Of a stretch of DNA of 64,000 nt, positions 58,990 to 64,000 are shown piece by piece. Each line of letters begins with the position of its first letter. Positions within the stretch are counted from its first letter, which is position 1. This DNA is from Talpa occidentalis (taxonomy: Eukaryota; Chordata; Mammalia; Eulipotyphla; Talpidae), in the NCBI RefSeq assembly GCF_014898055.3, contig NW_026555331.1, forward strand, positions 99,284,684-99,348,683, written 5' to 3'. The position numbers and the translations under genes are program-made. A model generated the notes under the pieces. The model searched no databases. It was not told where the DNA came from and was given only the letters and a program-made list of their open reading frames with translations.

Positions 58990-59515
58990 GTTCTTTATTT
59001 CTCAAAAATGTTTTTGCTATTCAGATTCTTTAGTTGTTCCAAATAAGTGTTAGGATTTTTTTTTTGTTCTATTCCTGTGAAGAATGCCTTTGGTATTTTG
59101 ATAGCAATTGCATTGAATCTGTATATTGCTTTAGGCAATGTAGACATTTTAATGGTGTTAATTCTTCCAAATCTTGAGCACAGAATATCTATCTCTTTCT
59201 GACTTTTATTTCACTCAAAAATGTCTTATAGCTTTCACTTTGGTTAATGTACTCCAAGGTAATTTTGATGTGATTATAAATGGAATTGTTTTCCTTATTT
59301 ATCTTTCTGCTAGTTCATTATTTGCATATGGAGAAGCAGCAGATTTTTGTATACTAATTTTGTAGCCTGGAACTTTACTGTATTTGTTTGTTAATTCTAA
59401 TAACTTTTACTGGAGTCACTGGGATTTTCTACATATATTATTATATACAAAATAGTGATATACAAATCACAAGTGCAAATAATGATAGTTTTACTTCTTC
59501 CCTTTTAAATAATTA

Positions 59516-60145
59516 CACATAACTGAAAAGATCAAGTTCAGAAGGATTTTATAGCACACATTCACAATTACTTATCTGTCACTAAATAGGATGACAATAT
59601 CCTTTATCATTCCAGCAGGACTTCTAAGAGCGGTTATGGGGGTTCTGTTATTCATGATAGCAGGACAACACATGTGTAAACCAGGTCTGTCTATGGCAAA
59701 TTCATCATATATGGTTGTACTATTCAAATTTTGTGTAAACTTTTAAGACATTTAGTAGTTATCATTGAGAAGCACAGAGAAGAAATTCAAGGAGAGCATT
59801 AGAGTCTGTAAGGAGAATATTAAGTAGGTTTCACATCAATTTTATTTGATGTGAAAGGTGAGGGAGAGGGAGATGTTAGGAATGACTTCTAGGGATCTAG
59901 GCTTGAGCTACAAGTTTTGCAGTGGTCCCATCTATGAGCTAGGAAACACAAAAGGGCAACTTTGGAGGTGAGGGGAGCTTCTATGTTCCCATTTGAAGGT
60001 TTGGAGGTTGAAATACCTGTAAAACATCTAAGTACATACATCAAGCAGATAATTGATATTGGGATCACACTCATGAAAGAGGTTTGAGTAGAGAATAAAA
60101 ATTTAGGAATCACCAATGCAGAGATGGTAGTTGAAACTATACAAA
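59516..60145. other. Ancient dispersed repeat-like and unassigned DNA
   Basis: The stretch 59770-60145, continued after the SINE at 60470-60530, has the wording of the same unnamed ancient repeat as at 48.7 kb (GGTTTGGAGGTTGAAATACC, ATTTAGGAATCACCAATGCA). No gene was recognised. Confidence 0.35.
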
Positions 60146-60161
60146 TGAATAACATTTTCTT

Positions 60162-60453
60162 TTTTTTTTTTAAAGATTTATTGATTGATTGATTGATTTA
60201 TACATACATACATACAAGCACTGGGTACAGTCAGAAGCGCAGGAGGGTGAGAGAATTCACCAGAGCGGGGAGCAGAGCAGGCAGAAGGACCGAAGTACAC
60301 TGCTGAGGGGAGCAGCGGGCGGCAGGAGAGGTCTGCGCGCCATTTGGGACCCTCCTCCGGTGGCCGGGAAGCAGCGGGGATCGAACTGGCGCTGCAGAGG
60401 CTGCGGGCAGCTTCGCAACCCAGTGCTCAACCGCTGCGCCACTGGGGAGGCCC
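60162..60453 (-). mobile_element. tRNA-derived SINE, young subfamily, well preserved
   Basis: Minus-strand SINE with an exact 16-bp duplication, TGAATAACATTTTCTT, at 60146-60161 and 60454-60469. Its tail is poly(T), then (TTGA)n and (CATA)n. The head is CGCCACTGGGGAGGCC, and the reversed B box GGATCGAAC is intact apart from its last base. A 10-base deletion in the body (AGAGCGGGGAGCAG instead of AGAGCCAGAGCGGGG) sets it apart. High CpG content and an exact long duplication suggest recent insertion. Confidence 0.95.
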
Positions 60454-60469
60454 TGAATAACATTTTCTT

Positions 60470-61240
60470 AAAGGGAGTGAGGACAAGGCTTAGAGCCTAA
60501 GGAATTTCAGTATGTAACAGTTAGGCTTACGTTGTGTTAGAGGGTGAAGCAAGTGACAGTTAAATATTTAATATTTGAGAACATGTATGGGAAAGAAGAT
60601 AAAGGCTTATAGAATTTAATTTAGTGATCTCTACCAACTGTAAAAATTTTGACTATTTTATTACGTAACTAATGTATGCTAATGAAAAGAGCAATTTCCT
60701 TACAATTTCTCAATATATTAATTTCCTTTGGCAGAATATAATTTCCCAGCCCCAAATGGCTATAGACTCTCTTGCTATATTAAATACATAAGGTTCCCTC
60801 TAGGACTCAGTTTGGTGCTCAGGGACCTTCAAACCAAGTGAGGGCACTTTTTCCTGTGAAACTGCCCTCATTAGGTCAGTCTCCTCTCCTTCAAGGGGAG
60901 AGTAGGAATGGTGTGTTTCTTAGAGTCACCCAGGACAGAATTTAGGAATAAACCTGTATTAGCCACCTGGAGTCAGTCAGGATCTTCATTTTTTAAGTCA
61001 ACAAGACACATATTGAAATTTAGGGACTAATACCATTACCCAGGGGTACTTGCTCAGTGCAATTTGTTAGATTAGTGCAAAATGATGCTACTTTGGAGTA
61101 GTTTACAAAAGCATTGGTGGGAAGTAAATGATGGTAAAGTCAAATGAGTAGAGAAAGATGCATAGCACACTCTGAGATATAGACCTGCACACAACTACCC
61201 TATGACAGATAGCACAAGAGGGACAAGAAGAAATAAAAAC
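60470..61240. other. Unassigned noncoding sequence
   Basis: Continuation of the ancient repeat-like stretch, then unique DNA. No gene was recognised. Confidence 0.3.
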
Positions 61241-61241
61241 C

Positions 61242-61509
61242 GGGCCTCCCTGGTGGCACAAGGGGTTAAGATGCAACCTATGAAGCTATCCACAGCCACC
61301 ACAGCACGAGTTCTATCCTCGGCCAGGGAGATACCCACATGGTGCAGCAGACTTCTCCTGACTCGCCCGATGCTCCCCTCAGCATTGTATTTCAGTCAAT
61401 CTGCCTGTTCTGTTCCCCACTCTGTCTCTGGTGAATACTCTCACCCCTTACACCTCTGGCCTGTACCACAGCTCTTGTATAAATAAATAAATCTTTAAAA
61501 AAATTTTAA
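61242..61509 (+). mobile_element. tRNA-derived SINE, older subfamily, first of a tandem pair
   Basis: Plus-strand SINE beginning GGGCCTCCCTGGTGGCACAA, with older markers GGGGTTAAGATGCAACCTAT and CTGGCCTGTACCACAGCTCT, and an A-rich tail. It is close to the copy at 45897. The B box is changed (GAGTTCTATCC). The next SINE starts a few bases after its tail. Its own target duplication is unclear. Confidence 0.92.
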
Positions 61510-61515
61510 AAAAAA

Positions 61516-61844
61516 GGGCCTTCCCAGTGGCGCAGCGGTTGAACTCTGGGTTGCGAAGCCTCCCACAGCCTCTGCAGTGCCGGTTCCATCCCCGGCTGCT
61601 CCCCAGTCACCAGAGGAGGGTCCCACATAGCACGCAGACCTCTCCTGCCGCCCTCTGCTCCCCTCAGCAGTGTACTTTGGTCCTTCTGCCTCTTCTGCTC
61701 CCCGCTCTGGCTCTGGTGAATTCTCTCACCCTCCCGCGCTTCTGACTGTACCCAGTGCTTGTATAAATAAACAAACAAACAAACAAACAAACAAATAAAT
61801 AAATAAATAAATAAATCTTTAAAAAAAAAGAATTAAAAAAAAGA
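61516..61844 (+). mobile_element. tRNA-derived SINE, young subfamily, inserted in the tail of the previous SINE
   Basis: Plus-strand SINE starting GGGCCTTCCCAGTGGCGCAG and ending with (AAAC)n, (AAAT)n and TCTTTAAAAAAAAAG. The short AATTT/TAAAAAAAA-type sequence before it and after it (about 61503-61515 and 61831-61842) is the probable target duplication within the A-rich tail of the older SINE. A-rich tails are frequent L1 endonuclease targets. The B box reads GGTTCCATCC, damaged by one base. Confidence 0.9.
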
Positions 61845-62228
61845 AATGGTGAACACCACAGCAGCTCTGACCCATCCTTTATAGTATTTGTAGTCTCTTG
61901 GGTTCATTTGATTACTCATTTATTCAGCTAATAGTGATTAAGTGGCTACTGTGTGCCAGGCTGTGTTCTGGGCACTGAGGATAGAGCAGAAGAGAATCAG
62001 ATTTATACATTCATGGCGAAGAGATAAAAAACAGGAAACAAAAGACATAACAGCTAAGAGGAAAATACAGTCAAGTGAAGCAATTGTAAAAGACTGAGGG
62101 ACGTATCAGTTTAGATTTAACAAGTATTACAAACATAACAAGATGATTTACATAATTAAAGTATTTAATTATGAGAAATAATTATGACAAAAAAGAGAAA
62201 ATGGTATTAAAGTGACAGAGCCCCATTC
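61845..62228. other. Old repeat-like and unassigned DNA
   Basis: The part at 61910-62020 (TTAAGTGGCTACTGTGTGCC, TTCTGGGCACTGAGGATAG) resembles a mammal-wide L2-like repeat in reverse. The rest is AT-rich with nothing recognised. Confidence 0.4.
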
Positions 62229-62231
62229 TAG

Positions 62232-62606
62232 AGTATGTTTTAGTCTGTTTAGGTTGCTGTAACAAAAATACCATTGACTAGGCAGTTTATGAACAACATA
62301 AATGTACCTCCCACAGTTTTGGAGGCTAAAAGTCCCCAGGTCATGCTGCAGCATGGTCAAGGCTGGTGAGGGCCTGTTTCCTGCATAGATGGCCATCTTC
62401 TGGCTGCATCCTTACATGGCAGAAGAGGCAGAGGAGCTCTCTGGGGTCTCCTTTATAAGAAATCAATTCCATTCACGAGGGTTCTATCCTCATGATCTGT
62501 TCACCTCCCAAAGGCCTCACCTCCAAATACTATAACATTGGGGGTTAGGATTTCAATATATGAATTTGGAGGGAGGTGGGGGTAATAAGCATATAGTCTG
62601 CAACAA
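62232..62606 (-). mobile_element. MaLR-type LTR (MLT1/MST-like), minus strand
   Basis: Reversed MaLR text: 'TAGTCTGTTTAGGTTGCTGT', 'CTCCCACAGTTTTGGAGGCT', 'TGGCTGCATCCTTACATGGC', 'TCACCTCCCAAAGGCCTCAC', 'TTTCAATATATGAATTTGG'. The order is that of MLT1A/MST-type LTRs. No internal region is present, and frames inside it are chance. Confidence 0.8.
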
Positions 62607-63475
62607 ATTAGGTTTAAATTCCAGCCTGACCCCTTGCTGGGCCTATGATCGAGGTCAGTTGTTTAAAATTTTTAAGCTTGCTCAAATTTTGAGTTTTCCT
62701 TTCTTCATGTGGAAAAGAGAGCTAACAAACCTAGTTTGCAGTGTCTTAAGTTAAACAGATCTTATCGGAGTGTTTAGCATAGTCTACTAAACTCTCTACT
62801 AAGGAGGGGGATTTCTTGAACCTCATTCTGAAGAATGAACCTCAACCTCAGGAATGATTGCCTTGTTCATTCTTTCATGCCCCTAGTGCCTTCTACATAG
62901 TGGTACTCAGCAATGTTGGAGGAATTTATTGAATGGGCAAAGAAATATAAGCTCTTTTGTAGAAAATAACTCATTTTATGTCTCTGGTCCTCAGCTTCTC
63001 ATTCTTATTTATAGTTCCTCTATAAAACCTGGGGAGCAGCTTAAATGTTCCCTGAAATCTTATAATCCTAAGAAATAATGAGCCAAAATTATGATTTCAA
63101 AGGACAGCGATTGGCAAGTTCTAGGTAAAATATATGCTCAAAGAAGGCAGAATAAATGCTGTGACTTTGCAAGACAGCACCTTCGTTGGAGCCCATTCTT
63201 TTTACAGCTTGGGTTAGACCTGTCCTACTTTGTAAGTGCTGCCTAAACACTGGCATTTCCATTTCATAGAGCAAGTAGTTTGATCTTACTTGGCCTGGAA
63301 GCACAGTAAAGAAAGGAGTACCCCCTTTCCCAAGAAACTGTAAATTATTGGCTGTAATACCTATTATTGAGTATAAGAAAAGTTAGCACCACAGAATTCC
63401 TCGAAACTGTTACACAAAAGTAGAATTGATCAAAGGAAAGTTTTAACTCTCATTATTGACTTAAAACCTAATTTG
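62607..63475. other. Unassigned noncoding sequence with L2 tail
   Basis: An L2-like tail is at 62850-62945 (CCCTAGTGCCTTCTACATAG, GGAATTTATTGAATGGGCAA). Elsewhere no gene or repeat was recognised. Confidence 0.4.
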
Positions 63476-63561
63476 ATCACAAAATATTATCACAAACATA
63501 TGCGCAATGTAAAGTAAGAAAATCACAAAATATTATCACAAACATATGCGCAATGTAAAGT
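63476..63561. repeat. Perfect 40-bp direct repeat, 46-bp period
   Basis: Forty bases starting ATCACAAAATATTATCACAA are repeated without mismatch at 63476-63515 and 63522-63561, separated by AAGAAA. A degenerate partial third unit (TATCACCAAATAA) follows. The identity shows a recent tandem duplication. Confidence 0.95.
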
Positions 63562-64000
63562 TATCACCAAATAACATAATTAGATTTAGTTTTTTAATTT
63601 CTTGGCATGCCAGTTCACAAAAGGAAAGTCCTTTTGTTGTGAGAAAATTATGTACTCAAGTTGGAAGAGTAAAAGAAAAGAAATTCTGTATGACATTTTG
63701 CTAGAGAAACAGGATCAACTGAACACGGACTTGTCAATCACCAAAATAATTTTTTTTCATAGCAAAATATTCAATATCTCCAGTCACTTTCTTAACCAGC
63801 AGTCAATGTTCAATCTAGGAATATTGACTCTTCCTGGAATGTAATATTTACCAAAGTTTTCTCAATGGAATAACAATCGCATCACGCAGATACACTTTGT
63901 TTATCACGATCTTTTTACCTGGAGAGGAAGAATGGAGAGGAGGGAAGTGGCAGGAAAGAAAATAAACCTCCAGAGGAAGCAAGAGGGGACATATTGTAAT
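63562..64000. other. Unassigned noncoding sequence
   Basis: An 80-codon frame at 63602-63844 has no recognised domain. The end is purine-rich. No gene is supported. Confidence 0.3.

Larger units (their letters stand above)
56225..59515 (-). mobile_element. Old LINE-1, minus strand, host to four later insertions
   Basis: This is about 2 kb of ancient L1 if later insertions are removed. It runs from the 3' UTR (plus-strand TTTCAGGTGTTCATTGAGAA) through the ORF2 C-terminal part ('TGGCACTTAGGTTGCTTCC', 'GTTGATGTGGCC'-type text) into the reverse transcriptase part ('ATTGCATTGAATCTGTATAT', 'CTAGTTCATTATTTGCATAT'), ending near 59515. Many stops and frameshifts are present. Insertions inside it are SINEs at 56427-56689, 57258-57523 and 57537-57798, and a younger L1 at 58524-58989. 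Confidence 0.88.

Overview
The window is noncoding mammalian genomic DNA. I found no intact protein-coding gene, RNA gene, CpG island, CRISPR array or operon. It is AT-rich and packed with transposable elements of several ages. The open reading frames are short and mostly lie inside repeats, in either direction. The one recognisable protein segment is the C-terminal end of a LINE-1 ORF2 at about 12.6-13.1 kb on the minus strand. The window is best read as an intergenic region or the inside of a very large intron.

Organism: the most frequent young repeat is a tRNA-derived SINE of about 260-320 bp. It begins GGGCCTCCCYGGTGGCGCA, carries recognisable pol III A and B boxes, and ends in (TAAA)n followed by TCTTTAAAA. 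I count 17 copies. From memory it resembles the Rhin-1 type SINE of rhinolophoid bats (horseshoe and leaf-nosed bats), so such a bat is my best guess. This is an inference; no database search was possible. L1, L2, MIR, MaLR LTR and MER5-type remnants fit a placental mammal.

Layout. 0-11.7 kb: a young SINE, a MaLR (MLT1-like) LTR, old L1 pieces, a MIR and a 140-bp compound CT/GT/GA microsatellite. 11.7-13.2 kb: a solo LTR with 4-bp target duplications, then a 5'-truncated L1 with a 17-bp target duplication. 15-19 kb: two SINEs and a solo LTR nested inside another LTR-like element with tandem repeats. 21.8-23 kb: SINE plus old L1. 25.7-33.5 kb: three SINEs, L2 and L1 remnants, and a repeat-poor segment (28.0-30.2 kb) that is a candidate conserved noncoding block. 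33.9-38.2 kb: MIRs, MER5, and a MaLR LTR split by an L1 insertion that carries an apparent 3' transduction, with a SINE beside it. 40.9-42.8 kb: a 5' piece of an L1 with a nested SINE. 43.6-47.6 kb: MIR, a repeat-poor block, two SINEs and a solo LTR with 5-bp duplications. 50.7-51.2 kb: a second copy of the 17.3-kb solo LTR family. 52.3-52.9 kb: L2. 56.1-59.5 kb: an old minus-strand L1 holding three SINEs and a younger L1 with a twin-priming inversion. 60-64 kb: SINEs (one tandem pair), a MaLR LTR, an L2 tail and a perfect 40-bp duplication.

No genes act together here. The content is a record of retrotransposition: four solo LTRs, all in minus orientation; L1-driven SINE and L1 insertions with visible target duplications; and nested insertions that give relative ages. 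I did not find a new functional system. The strongest observations are the twin-primed L1, the L1 with a transduced 3' flank, the solo LTR families, and the two diagnostic SINE subfamilies.
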